From the NCBI RefSeq assembly GCF_001613405.1, contig NZ_BDCH01000046.1, positions 1-43,179 of the forward strand: a stretch of 43,179 nt of DNA, read 5' to 3'. Both the position numbers and the translations under genes were made by a program. How positions within the stretch are numbered: position 1 is the first letter of the stretch; every line of letters starts with the position of its first letter. Below, piece by piece: positions 19,195 to 28,112 of this stretch. The notes under the pieces were generated by a model. That model searched no databases. It was not told where the DNA came from and saw only the letters and a list, made by a program, of their open reading frames with translations. The DNA is from Nocardia crassostreae (lineage in GTDB: Bacteria > Actinomycetota > Actinomycetes > Mycobacteriales > Mycobacteriaceae).

Positions 19195-19762
19195 CTACTT
19201 CTCCAGGGTCCCCGCGAGGTCGACGCCCGCGGCGCGGAGTTTGTCCAGTGCCGTGCGCACGGTGGTGGGGGAGACGGCGGCGGTGAGGCCGAGGAGGACT
19301 CGGGTGTCGAAGCCCTCGGAGCGGGCGTCGAGGGCGGTGGCGCGGACGCAGTGGTCGGTGGCTATGCCGCAGACGTCGACCGTTTCGATGGCGCGGGCGC
19401 GGAGCCAGTCGCCGAGGGTGGTGCCTGCGGCGTTCGCGCCCTCGAAGCCCGAATAGGCGGCCGTGTAGGCGCCTTTGGAGAAGACCTCTTCGATGGGGGG
19501 CGGTGTTCAGGTTGGGGTGGAACTCCGCGCCGGGGGTGCCGACCCGGCAGTGCGAGGGCCAGGTGTCGACGTAGTCCGGGTGCTCGGAGAAGTGGGCGCC
19601 CGGATCGATGTGGAAGTCGCGGGTGGCGACGACGGCGGTGTAGTCGGAGACGCCCAGATAGTCGCTGATCCGCTCGGCCACCGCCGCGCCGCCTTCGACG
19701 GCCAGGGACCCGCCCTCGCAGAAATCGTTCTGTACGTCGACGACGATCAAGGCTCGGTTCAT
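19195..19762 (-). pseudogene. pncA: Nicotinamidase/pyrazinamidase PncA, frameshifted
   Basis: PncA converts nicotinamide to nicotinate, and pyrazinamide to its active acid. From the ATG at 19762, behind GGGAGG, the protein reads correctly to NLNTA, with Asp9 and the metal ligands Asp49, His51, His57 and His71. At a run of six G (19495-19500) the frame is lost. Removing one base restores IEEVFSKGAYTAAYSGFEG and a C-terminus ending GTLEK with a TAG stop at 19195. In that corrected 188-residue protein the catalytic Lys and Cys fall at 96 and 138, exactly as in M. tuberculosis PncA. So the gene is either disrupted by a single +1 indel or the run was misread. As written, the product is non-functional. 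Confidence 0.9.
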
Positions 19763-19873
19763 GGGGATACCTCCCGGTGCCCGGCGAATATGAACTGTGG
19801 CGATGGTGCCCGCGTATTGCATTGTGCCGCCCGGTCGCCGACCGGTCCACGCGGCGCGGGGCGGAGGGATCCC

Positions 19874-20125
19874 ATGTTTCGGAAGTTGTGGCCGGTGCTC
19901 GGCGGCTTCACACTGATCGTCTCGCTGGCCAGCATTTCGATGGACACCGACGAGGGCGGCTTCTTCGGCTCCGGCTGGCCCGCGGTGGTGTTGTTCTGCG
20001 CCTTGCCCGGCGCGGTGATCGGCGCCTTCGTGGTGCTGCTGTGGAACCGGCGGACTACGTCAGGAAAGTCGTCGGAATCGCGGGATCGCCGTCCGACAGC
20101 TTCAGACCCTCCCGCGGAATACTGA
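19874..20125 (+). CDS. Small two-segment membrane protein
   Basis: An 83-residue protein with hydrophobic segments at about residues 6-22 and 34-57, then a polar C-terminal tail rich in Arg/Ser/Asp. The ATG at 19874 is preceded by GGAGGG. I do not recognise a family. Its 3' end overlaps the 3' end of the convergent pncB gene by about 70 bp, which is unusual but tolerable because the tail is low-complexity. It is divergent from pncA with about 110 bp between them. Confidence 0.6.
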   Translation: MFRKLWPVLGGFTLIVSLASISMDTDEGGFFGSGWPAVVLFCALPGAVIGAFVVLLWNRRTTSGKSSESRDRRPTASDPPAEY

Positions 20126-21386
20126 CCAGCCCGCGCGCCACCAGCTCCCGGCTCTCCTGCAAGGTCGGTTGATCGGCGACCACCTCGCCCGCGCGCACCA
20201 GCGGGGTCTGCAGATCACGGATCTCGTAGCCATTGGGCTCGGGGCGCCGCGCGGCAGCCGGGTAGACGATTTCCTCGACAATGGTGCCGGTGCGGCGCGC
20301 CAGCCGGATCGCCTTCTTGGTGCCGCCGCGGGATTCCTTGTGCGAGCTGCGTTTCGCGACGGGGATGCCGTCGACCTCGACCAGTTTGTAGACCATCCCG
20401 GCGGTGGGCGCGCCGGAGCCGGTGACCAGCGAGGTGCCGACGCCGTAGACGTCCACGGGCTCCGCGCGCAGGGCGGCGATGGCGTATTCGTCCAGGTCGC
20501 CGGAGACGACGATCTTGGTGCGGGTCGCGCCGAGGGCGTCCAACTGCTCGCGGACCTGGCGGGCCAGCACGCCCAGATCGCCGGAATCGATACGCACGCC
20601 GCCCAATTCGGGCCCGGCCACCTCGATGGCGGTGGCCACGCCGCGGGTGATGTCGAAGGTGTCGACCAGCAGCGTGGTGCCCACCCCGAGCGCCGCCACC
20701 TGGCTGCGGAAGGCCTCGGCCTCGTGCTGGCCGTCGGCCCCGCTGTGCAGCAGGGTGAAGGCGTGCGCGCTGGTGCCCGCGCTCGGCACGCCGAAGCTGC
20801 GGGCGGCCTCCAGATTGGAGGTGGCGTCGAAACCGGCCAGATAGGCGGCGCGGGCGCTGGCCGGTGCGGCGAGTTCGTGTGTTCGGCGCGAGCCCATTTC
20901 GATCATGTGGCGGCCGCCGGAGGCGCTCACCATGCGGGCGGCGGCCGAGGCGATGGCGCTGTCGTGGTTGTAGATCGACAGGATCAGGGTCTCCAGCACG
21001 ACGCATTCGGCGAAGCTGCCGCGCACGGTGACGATGGGCGACCCGGGGAAGTAGAGCTCGCCCTCGCGGTAGCCGTCGATCTCCCCGCCGAAGCGGTAAT
21101 CGCGGAGCCACTCCAGGGTGCGGGCGTCCAGGAACTTCGCGGCGACCGCGAGTTCCGGTTCCCCGAAACGGAATTCGGTGAGCGCGGACAGCAATCGGCC
21201 GGTCCCGGCGACCACACCGTAGCGTCGGCCGTGTGGCAATCGCCGGGCGAATACCTCGAAGGTGCAGCGCCGATGCGCGGACCCGTCGGCCAGGGCCGCC
21301 GCGAGCATCGTCAGCTCATACTGGTCGGTCAACAAGGCTGTGCTGGTAACCCCGTCAGCGATCTTCACGAATCCCACAATAGGCAC
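20055..21386 (-). CDS. pncB: Nicotinate phosphoribosyltransferase PncB
   Basis: A 443-residue enzyme that converts nicotinate and PRPP to nicotinate mononucleotide in the Preiss-Handler pathway. Family features seen are LLTDQYELTMLAAAL at the N-terminus, FGGEIDGYREGELYFPGSPI, MIEMGSRRTHE, GTSAHAFTLLH, LLVDTFDI, GGVRIDSGDLG and a C-terminal KRSSHKESRGGTKKAIRL. It is the equivalent of Rv1330c (pncB1). The start may be the GTG at 21386 or the one at 21368 (KIADGVTSTALLTDQ). It is divergent from clpS across about 117 bp. With pncA broken in this assembly, PncB could act only on nicotinate that is imported or made elsewhere. Confidence 0.95.
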   Translation of the reverse strand: MPIVGFVKIADGVTSTALLTDQYELTMLAAALADGSAHRRCTFEVFARRLPHGRRYGVVAGTGRLLSALTEFRFGEPELAVAAKFLDARTLEWLRDYRFGGEIDGYREGELYFPGSPIVTVRGSFAECVVLETLILSIYNHDSAIASAAARMVSASGGRHMIEMGSRRTHELAAPASARAAYLAGFDATSNLEAARSFGVPSAGTSAHAFTLLHSGADGQHEAEAFRSQVAALGVGTTLLVDTFDITRGVATAIEVAGPELGGVRIDSGDLGVLARQVREQLDALGATRTKIVVSGDLDEYAIAALRAEPVDVYGVGTSLVTGSGAPTAGMVYKLVEVDGIPVAKRSSHKESRGGTKKAIRLARRTGTIVEEIVYPAAARRPEPNGYEIRDLQTPLVRAGEVVADQPTLQESRELVARGLVSIPREGLKLSDGDPAIPTTFLT

Positions 21387-21503
21387 AGCCGTCCGAGAGA
21401 CCGCGCCCTCGCCGCGTAGCCCCCGTCACGGAGGCGGCACGCTCGTCCACCGGCGTGTCGCGGGACTGTTGTTTCTCTGGCGTGTGGTCGTACCCTGGAC
21501 GTT

Positions 21504-21860
21504 ATGGGTCTGTGCAAAGAAGACGCTGTCCGGGCCGCCGCCGGTCCGGTCGGTGCGAACGTGACATTGTCGGCGGCACAGGCGACGCCTGAGGCGATCG
21601 AGTACACCGAGATTCTGGAAGCCGAGGATCGGCCCTGGGTAACGGTCGTTTGGGACGATCCGGTCAACCTCATGCATTACGTGACCTACATATTCCAGAA
21701 GCTCTTCGGCTACAGCAAAGGCAAGGCAACCGAGCTGATGCTGAAAGTGCACAACGAGGGCAAGGCAGTGGTGTCGTCCGGCTCGCGCGACAAGATGGAA
21801 CACGACGTACAACGCCTGCACTCGGCGGGTCTGTGGGCGACCATGCAGCGTGACGAGTGA
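21504..21860 (+). CDS. clpS: ATP-dependent Clp protease adaptor ClpS
   Basis: A 118-residue adaptor that binds N-degron proteins and delivers them to ClpC/ClpA-type unfoldases. The core RPWVTVVWDDPVNLMHYVTY, followed by KLFGYSKGKATELMLKVHNEG and AGLWATMQRDE, matches the family closely, including the Asn-Leu-Met pocket. The N-terminal extension of about 38 residues is a little longer than usual. The next gene overlaps by 11 bp, so the two are translationally linked. It is the equivalent of Rv1331. Confidence 0.96.
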   Translation: MGLCKEDAVRAAAGPVGANVTLSAAQATPEAIEYTEILEAEDRPWVTVVWDDPVNLMHYVTYIFQKLFGYSKGKATELMLKVHNEGKAVVSSGSRDKMEHDVQRLHSAGLWATMQRDE

Positions 21861-22452
21861 TCCGGGCGACTACGGTTACCCCGTGCGGAAGTGGAGCAGG
21901 AAGAACTCCCTGAGCGGGTTGAAACTGCGTTCGGAAATGGACGCCCATGAGGCCGATGTGCTGCGGTCGCTGGTGGGCGCGGTCACCGGGCTGTTGACCG
22001 ACCGGGCGCGCTCGGCGCCCGAGGATGATCTGGCGGCCCTGACCGGGCTACAGATCGGCAACACCAGCCCGCCCGACGACCCGCGATTGGCCCGGCTGCT
22101 GCCGGATTTCCACCGCCCCGAACCCGGTTCCCCCGACGCCGACCGCGCCGACCTCAACAGCGCGCTGCGCAGCCTGCACGAACCCGACATCATCGAATCC
22201 AAGGTCGCCGCCGGGCTGGTAATCCTGGAAACCCTTCCCCCGCAGGGCGGAAAGATCGTCCTCACCCCCGAACAAGCCGACTGCTGGCTCACGGCCCTCA
22301 ACGACGTCCGACTAGCCCTCGGCACCGCCCTCGACATCAACCCCGACACGCCCGACCAACTCGACGAAGACGACCCCCGCGCCCCCAGCCTCGAGGTCTA
22401 CCACTGGCTCACCTGGATCCAGGACTCCCTCCTCCAAGCCCTCGCGCTTTGA
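21850..22452 (+). CDS. DUF2017 protein (Rv1332-like)
   Basis: A 200-residue acidic protein. It begins with WSRKNSLSGLKLRSEMDAHEADVLRSLVGAV, has conserved DDPRLARLLPDFHR in the middle and ends in a Trp-rich helix (YHWLTWIQDSLLQAL). DUF2017 genes almost always follow clpS in actinobacteria, so a role beside the N-degron adaptor is plausible but unproven. The GTG at 21850 overlaps clpS by 11 bp. A start at a later codon is possible because residues 1-10 look poorly conserved. Confidence 0.88.
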   Translation: MTSDPGDYGYPVRKWSRKNSLSGLKLRSEMDAHEADVLRSLVGAVTGLLTDRARSAPEDDLAALTGLQIGNTSPPDDPRLARLLPDFHRPEPGSPDADRADLNSALRSLHEPDIIESKVAAGLVILETLPPQGGKIVLTPEQADCWLTALNDVRLALGTALDINPDTPDQLDEDDPRAPSLEVYHWLTWIQDSLLQALAL

Positions 22453-22474
22453 GCGGGAACAACTCTCGTAACTC

Positions 22475-22492
22475 TCAGGGGCAAGCCCCTGA
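22475..22492 (+). terminator. Short hairpin after the clpS operon
   Basis: TCAGGGGC AA GCCCCTGA is a perfect 8-bp inverted repeat, effectively a six-pair stem with a tight loop, 22 bp after the DUF2017 stop. There is no T tract; it may be a weak terminator or an RNA stabiliser. Confidence 0.45.
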
Positions 22493-22542
22493 AACCCCAT
22501 GAGCAGCAGGAGGGACCCGCGCCCCAGAACCCCGACAGTCGC

Positions 22543-22671
22543 TGGCGGGTGCTGCGTCCCGAGCCCTGGCGGCCGTTGGCGGGTGCTGCGTCTCGAGCTC
22601 TGGCCGCCGTTGGCGGGTGCTGCGTCCCGAACCCCGGCTGCGGCTGCGGGAGCTGCGTCCCGAATCTCAGG
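22543..22671. repeat. 34-bp tandem repeat, about 3.7 copies
   Basis: Units start at 22543, 22577, 22611 and, in degenerate form, 22645. Each begins TGGCGGGTGCTGCGTC and continues with a variable CGAGCCCTGGC-like half. The period is not a multiple of three, so the repeat does not encode a peptide repeat. It fills the 281-bp gap between the clpS operon and the P1 peptidase. No spacers of the CRISPR kind are present. Confidence 0.8.
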
Positions 22672-22733
22672 TCTCGAACGTCGGGAGTGGCTCGTGAAGG
22701 CTTGGCTCGGAACATTCTGAGGAGGTAGGCGTC

Positions 22734-23807
22734 GTGAACAGTGTTGTGGAACCGCGTAACTCGATTACGGATGTGGCGGGTGTGCTGGTGGGGCACCACC
22801 ATTCGGTGGATGCGGGGGCCACCATCGGGGCGGGTGCGGCCACCGGGTGCACTGTCGTTCGAGTTCCGGGCGGGGCCACCGAATCCGTGGATGTGCGGGG
22901 TGGCGGGCCGGGTACGCGGGAGACCGATCTGCTCGATCCGGGCAATACGGTGCGGCAGGTCGATGCTGTGTTGCTGACCGGCAGCAGCGCTTATGGGCTG
23001 GCTGCGGCGGACGGTGTCATGCGCTGGCTGGAGGAGCACGGGGAAGGGATCCCGATGGATCCGGCGGATCCGTCGCGGGTCGTGCCCATCGTGCCCGGGG
23101 CGGTGATCTTCGATCTTCCGGTGGGGGCGTGGGATATTCGGCCCACCGCCGACTTCGGGTTCCTCGCCGCAGAGGATGCGGCCGAGGAATTCGCGCGCGG
23201 CTCGGTCGGGGCGGGCACGGGTGCGCGAGCCGGATCCATCAAGGGTGGTATCGGCACCGCCAGCGTCCGTTTCACCGACGGTCCGGCGGCGGGTATGACC
23301 GTCGGCGCGCTCATTGTGGCCAATCCGGTCGGTTCGGTCTTCGATCCGCGCACCGGACTGCCGTGGGGTGTGGGCACCGACGGTCCGGAGCACTTCGGCC
23401 TGCGTCCGCCCAGCGGTGAACAGCTCGCCGCGGCCAATGCGCTGCCCGTGAAGGGCACGGTCCTCAACACCACGATCGGGGTGGTCGCCACCGATGCCGC
23501 GCTCGATCCGGCGGCGTGTCGGCGTTTGGCGGCGACCGCGCACGACGGTTTGGCGCGCGCCATCCGCCCGGCGCATTCACCGCTGGACGGCGACACGCTG
23601 TTCGCCCTGGCCACTGGAACGGCCGAGCCCGCAGCCGGTTTCCCGCTGCCTCCGGCCTTCCCGGCCGATATGCTCGTCCTCGACCAGCTGTGCACGGCCG
23701 CCGCCGTCTGCGTGGAGCGCGCGATCGTGGACGCCATCCTGTCCGCCACGACCGTCGCGGGAATCCCGTCCTACGCGGACCTCTTCGGCGAGTCCGGCCG
23801 GGCCTAG
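22734..23807 (+). CDS. P1-family (S58) self-processing peptidase
   Basis: A 357-residue N-terminal-nucleophile hydrolase of the DmpA/NylC-like P1 family, the equivalent of Rv1333. It starts NSITDVAGVLVGHH, has GSSAYGLAAADGVMRWLEE and carries LNTTIGVVATDA late in the chain. By analogy with NylC, self-cleavage is expected between Asn245 and Thr246, freeing Thr246 as the catalytic nucleophile. Members act as aminopeptidases, amidases or beta-peptidases; the substrate here is unknown. The GTG at 22734 follows GAGGAGGT. It is the first gene of a same-strand run leading into mec, cysO and cysM. Confidence 0.92.
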   Translation: MNSVVEPRNSITDVAGVLVGHHHSVDAGATIGAGAATGCTVVRVPGGATESVDVRGGGPGTRETDLLDPGNTVRQVDAVLLTGSSAYGLAAADGVMRWLEEHGEGIPMDPADPSRVVPIVPGAVIFDLPVGAWDIRPTADFGFLAAEDAAEEFARGSVGAGTGARAGSIKGGIGTASVRFTDGPAAGMTVGALIVANPVGSVFDPRTGLPWGVGTDGPEHFGLRPPSGEQLAAANALPVKGTVLNTTIGVVATDAALDPAACRRLAATAHDGLARAIRPAHSPLDGDTLFALATGTAEPAAGFPLPPAFPADMLVLDQLCTAAAVCVERAIVDAILSATTVAGIPSYADLFGESGRA

Positions 23808-23944
23808 CCGCCGGGCGGGGTGGCGGGGCGCGCGGGGGTGTGCGCGGGGAGCTGGGAATAGGCGCATATTCTGACCCGTTGACGACAGGGATTCGACTGC
23901 TCCGACAGTCGGTGTGTCGGGCGGTGAGCGGAAGGAATCGAACT

Positions 23945-24370
23945 GTGCTGGTGATCCGGGCCGATCTCGTGGAGGCAATGGTCGCGCACGCGCGCGCCGA
24001 TCACCCCGACGAGGCGTGCGGCGTGATCGCCGGGGCCGAGGGGTCCGATCGGCCGGAGCGGTTCATTCCCATGATCAATGCGGCGCGCTCGCCGACGTTC
24101 TACGAGTTCGACTCCGGTGAGCAGTTGCGGCTGTGGCGGGAGATGGACGATCGGGACGAGGAGCCGGTGGTCATCTACCACTCGCACACCGCGACCGAGG
24201 CGTATCCGAGCCGCACCGATATCTCGTTCGCGTCCGAGCCCAATGCCCACTACGTGCTGATCTCCACCCGCGATCCCGAGGCCCACGAATTGCGCAGCTA
24301 CCGGATCCTCGACGGTGTGGTCACCGAGGAACCGGTGGAGATCGTCGCCACCGAATCCGCCGACGCCTGA
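23945..24370 (+). CDS. mec: CysO-cysteine peptidase Mec (JAMM metalloprotease)
   Basis: A 141-residue MPN/JAMM zinc protease that releases cysteine from the CysO-cysteine adduct made by CysM. The zinc motif is complete: Glu23 (DEACG) and His79-x-His81-x7-Ser89-x2-Asp92 (YHSHTATEAYPSRTD). The GTG at 23945 lies behind GGAAGGA and gives the compact length of the family; the longer upstream frame is GC-rich shadow. It is the equivalent of Rv1334, followed after 32 bp by cysO. Because cysO here encodes two residues beyond its Gly-Gly, Mec is also a candidate for the maturation cut. Confidence 0.95.
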   Translation: MLVIRADLVEAMVAHARADHPDEACGVIAGAEGSDRPERFIPMINAARSPTFYEFDSGEQLRLWREMDDRDEEPVVIYHSHTATEAYPSRTDISFASEPNAHYVLISTRDPEAHELRSYRILDGVVTEEPVEIVATESADA

Positions 24371-24402
24371 ACACCTTCAGCCGGAACAAGCAAGGAGTCC
24401 CC

Positions 24403-24681
24403 ATGCCGGTCATCGTGTCCATCCCGACCATCATGCGCCCGATCACCAAGGGTGAGAAGCGCGTCCAGGCCGAAGGCGCGACCCTCGCCGCCCTCATCGA
24501 GGATCTGGAAGCCAACTACCCGGGCCTGAAGGAGCGGCTGCTCAAGGACGGCAAGCTGAACCGCTACGTCAATATCTATGTCGACGACGAGGACGTGCGC
24601 TTCGCGGGCGGACTCGAGGCCGAGGTGCCCGCCGAAGGCACCGTCACCATCCTTCCGGCGGTCGCCGGAGGCTCGCGCTAA
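24403..24681 (+). CDS. cysO: Sulfur-carrier protein CysO, C-terminus GG-Ser-Arg
   Basis: A 92-residue ubiquitin-like (ThiS/MoaD) protein that carries sulfur as a C-terminal thiocarboxylate for CysM. It starts MPVIVSIPTIMRP, has the family core NRYVNIYVDDEDVRFAGGLE and ends TILPAVAGGSR. The functional terminus of M. tuberculosis CysO is the Gly-Gly itself. Here Ser-Arg follow it (GGA GGC TCG CGC TAA), so the chain must be trimmed before adenylation and thiolation can occur. The ATG at 24403 is preceded by AAGGAG. The gene sits 2 bp upstream of cysM, so the two are strongly coupled. Confidence 0.95.
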   Translation: MPVIVSIPTIMRPITKGEKRVQAEGATLAALIEDLEANYPGLKERLLKDGKLNRYVNIYVDDEDVRFAGGLEAEVPAEGTVTILPAVAGGSR

Positions 24682-24683
24682 TC

Positions 24684-25646
24684 ATGGCGCGCTACGAGTC
24701 GCTGATCGCGACACTCGGCAATACTCCGCTGGTTGGGCTGCGCACGCTGTCCCCGAAATGGGACGGCGAGGACCATGTGCGGCTGTGGGCCAAGCTCGAG
24801 GACCGCAATCCGACCGGGTCCATCAAGGATCGCCCGGCGCTGCGCATGATCGAGCAGGCCGAACGGGACGGGCTGCTCACCCCGGGCTGCACGATTCTCG
24901 AACCGACCAGCGGCAATACCGGCATCTCCCTGGCCATGGCGGCCAAGCTCAAGGGCTACCGCCTGATCTGCGTCATGCCGGAGAACACCTCGGTCGAGCG
25001 GCGGCAGCTGCTGACCATGTTCGGCGCCGAGATCATCGACTCACCGGCCGCGGGCGGCTCCAATCAGGCTGTCGCGCGGGCCAAGCAGATCGCGGCCGAA
25101 CATCCCGACTGGGTCATGCTCTACCAGTACGGCAATCCGGCCAATGCGCTCGCGCACTACGAGACCACCGGCCCGGAGATCCTGGCCGACCTCCCCGAGA
25201 TCACGCATTTCGTCGCGGGTCTCGGCACCACCGGCACGCTCATGGGCACCGGCCGTTTCCTGCGCGAGAAGGTCCCGACCATCGATATCGTCGCCGCCGA
25301 ACCCCGCTACGGCGAACTCGTCTACGGCCTGCGCAATATCGACGAGGGCTTCATCCCCGAACTCTACGACGAGTCGGTGCTGACCTCGCGCTTCTCCGTC
25401 GGCCCCTACGACGCCGTCCGCCGCACCCGCGAATTGGTGCTCGAGGAAGGCATTTTCGCGGGCATCTCCACCGGCGCCATCCTGCACGCCGCGTTGGGCG
25501 TGGCCAAGAAGGCCGTCAAGGCCGGTACCCGCGCCGATATCGCCTTCGTAGTCGCCGACGGCGGCTGGAAGTACCTGTCGACGGGCGCCTACGACGGCAC
25601 CCTCGAAGAGGCCGAAGAGCGCCTCGACGGCCAACTCTGGGCCTGA
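24684..25646 (+). CDS. cysM: CysO-dependent O-phosphoserine sulfhydrylase CysM
   Basis: A 320-residue fold-type II PLP enzyme. In the mycobacterial pathway it uses O-phosphoserine and CysO thiocarboxylate to make CysO-cysteine. The PLP lysine is Lys48 in NPTGSIKDRP, and the phosphate loop is TSGNTG at 75-80. GLGTTGTLMGTGRFL forms the PLP-phosphate clamp. The length and the start MARYESLIATLGNTPLVGL match Rv1336. It forms an operon with mec and cysO and is closed by a strong hairpin. Confidence 0.96.
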   Translation: MARYESLIATLGNTPLVGLRTLSPKWDGEDHVRLWAKLEDRNPTGSIKDRPALRMIEQAERDGLLTPGCTILEPTSGNTGISLAMAAKLKGYRLICVMPENTSVERRQLLTMFGAEIIDSPAAGGSNQAVARAKQIAAEHPDWVMLYQYGNPANALAHYETTGPEILADLPEITHFVAGLGTTGTLMGTGRFLREKVPTIDIVAAEPRYGELVYGLRNIDEGFIPELYDESVLTSRFSVGPYDAVRRTRELVLEEGIFAGISTGAILHAALGVAKKAVKAGTRADIAFVVADGGWKYLSTGAYDGTLEEAEERLDGQLWA

Positions 25647-25666
25647 CCTCAGCTGGACGAACGATC

Positions 25667-25719
25667 ACCGGGAACTGGTGGCGGCATCGCGCGAGAAGCC
25701 CCCGCCACCAGTTCCCGGT
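25667..25719 (+). terminator. Strong hairpin after cysM
   Basis: An 18-bp perfect stem (ACCGGGAACTGGTGGCGG and its reverse complement) with a 17-base loop, 20 bp after the cysM stop; TTTT occurs shortly downstream. Confidence 0.85.
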
Positions 25720-25772
25720 CGTCGCGTTTTCGGTTCGGTACCCTCGGGAGGGGAGTGGCCTAGGAGGTACTG

Positions 25773-26480
25773 ATGGGCGGCGGAGGCGGTATGGGGGCGT
25801 CGTTCGATCCGGATCGGATCGCGCGGCTGCGCGGGCAATTGGCGAATCCGGGGGCGGCCTCGCGCGGCGGCGGGGCGGTGAAGCTGCTGTGGCAGCGGGC
25901 CATTGTGATCATTCTCGGGTTTACCGGCTTGCTCTATGGGGTATAGGCCGTGGACAGCGCCACCGGGCACGAGCTCGACTACACCCTCGGCGTGGAGCCG
26001 CGGGTGACGCACGGCCTGGACGGGATCGTCTTCGCGCCTGTGCTGCACGCCAATTGGGATCACCTCATGGGCAATACCGTGCCCGTGCTGGTACTGGGCC
26101 TGCTCACGCTGCTGACCGGGATCGGGCGCGGGCTGACCGCCACCGCGATCGTGTGGGTGGTGGGCGGTTTGGGCACCTGGCTCACCGGCGCCACCAACTC
26201 CGTGCATGTCGGTGCGTCGGTGCTGGTGTTCGGCTGGCTCACCTATCTGATCTCGCGCGGCTGGTTCGCGCGCAATGTGGCGCAGATCGCCATCGGCGTG
26301 GTCGTGGGGTTGCTGTACGGGTCGATCCTGTGGGGAGTTCTGCCCGGACAAGAGGGAATCTCTTGGCAGGGGCATCTTTTCGGGGCGGTGGGTGGTCTGA
26401 TTGCCGGGTGGGTACTCTCTGGGGACGAACGTCGTCATCGCCGCGGGGCCAACGCCGGCCGCTTCGCGTCGTCGGGGTGA
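25773..26480 (+). pseudogene. Rhomboid-family protease interrupted by an amber codon
   Basis: Read as one frame from the ATG at 25773 (behind TAGGAGGT), this is a rhomboid intramembrane serine protease like Rv1337. Codon 58 is TAG (25944-25946), inside the first membrane segment (LGFTGLLYGV*AVD), at a position where the M. tuberculosis protein has Glu (recalled). A GAG to TAG change would explain it. After the stop, the same frame continues for 177 codons with HANWDHLMGNT, the serine region VHVGASVLVFGWL and the catalytic-His segment SWQGHLFGAVGGL. A GTG at 25950 could allow re-initiation of a protein without its first segment. Note also GASV where rhomboids have GASG. Confidence 0.82.
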
Positions 26481-26549
26481 CGCTGGACCCGGTCGGCGAA
26501 TTGGGGGATCCCTCCGTTGAGTGAGACAGCAGCGTGGCAGCATGGGGGA

Positions 26550-27314
26550 ATGCGCCTCACCGTCATCGGGTGCTTGGGCAGCGTGTCCGGCCCGGATTCC
26601 CCGGCGTCGGGATACCTGCTCACCGGCCCGGATATGACTCCCACCGTCATCGATTTCGGCCCCGGAGTGCTGGGCGCGCTGCAGCGCTACCTGGATCCGG
26701 GCGAGGTGGACGTCTTCCTGACGCACCTGCATGCCGATCACTGCCTGGATCTGCCCGGTCTGCTCGTCTGGCGGCGTTATCACCCCAACCCGCCCACCGG
26801 TAAGGCCATCGTGCACGGCCCCTCCGATACCTCGTTGCGCATCGGCAATGCTTCGGCGGAGATCGGCGGCGAGACCGACGACTGGTCCGATGTCATCGAT
26901 ATGCGGCAGTGGGTGGCGGGCGAGCAGATCTCCTTCGGCCCGGGCCACACTGTCGAGGCCCGCCGCATGTTCCATCCGCCGGAGTCCTACGGCCTGCGCA
27001 TCACCACCGCGACCGGGCGCACCCTGGTCTACACCGGCGACACCGCCATCTGCGACGAGGTCTTCGAACTTGCCAGCGGTGCGGACGTACTGCTCGCTGA
27101 GGCCTCCTGGACCCACGACCCGGCCAACCGCCCGCCGGGCATCCACCTCTCCGGCCACGAGGCGGGCCTGGTCGCCGCCCGCGCGGGTGTCGGCGAACTC
27201 CTGCTCACCCACATTCCGCCCTGGACCTCCCGCGAAGACGTCATCGCCGAAGCCAAGGCCGTCTACTCCGGCCCGGTCCACGCCGTGTCCCCGGGCGAAG
27301 TCTTCGAAATCTGA
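26550..27314 (+). CDS. Metallo-beta-lactamase-fold phosphodiesterase (Rv1339-like)
   Basis: A 254-residue MBL-fold hydrolase. The metal motif is THLHADHCLD, followed by MFHPPESYGLRI, LVYTGDTAICDE and a late LLTHIPPW. The M. tuberculosis homologue Rv1339 has been described as an atypical class II cAMP phosphodiesterase, so this protein may lower cAMP or cleave another nucleotide. The start at 26550 (MRLTVIGC) fits the family, with GGGGG just upstream. murI, which separates the rhomboid and Rv1339 in M. tuberculosis, is absent; only 69 bp lie between the two genes here. Confidence 0.9.
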   Translation: MRLTVIGCLGSVSGPDSPASGYLLTGPDMTPTVIDFGPGVLGALQRYLDPGEVDVFLTHLHADHCLDLPGLLVWRRYHPNPPTGKAIVHGPSDTSLRIGNASAEIGGETDDWSDVIDMRQWVAGEQISFGPGHTVEARRMFHPPESYGLRITTATGRTLVYTGDTAICDEVFELASGADVLLAEASWTHDPANRPPGIHLSGHEAGLVAARAGVGELLLTHIPPWTSREDVIAEAKAVYSGPVHAVSPGEVFEI

Positions 27315-27335
27315 CCGCACGCTACGCTGAGGCCC

Positions 27336-28111
<776 letters not shown>

Positions 28112-28112
<1 letters not shown>

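Noticed and set aside
22543..22671. CRISPR array
   Set aside because: The units are contiguous 34-bp tandem copies without unique spacers, and no cas gene is present.
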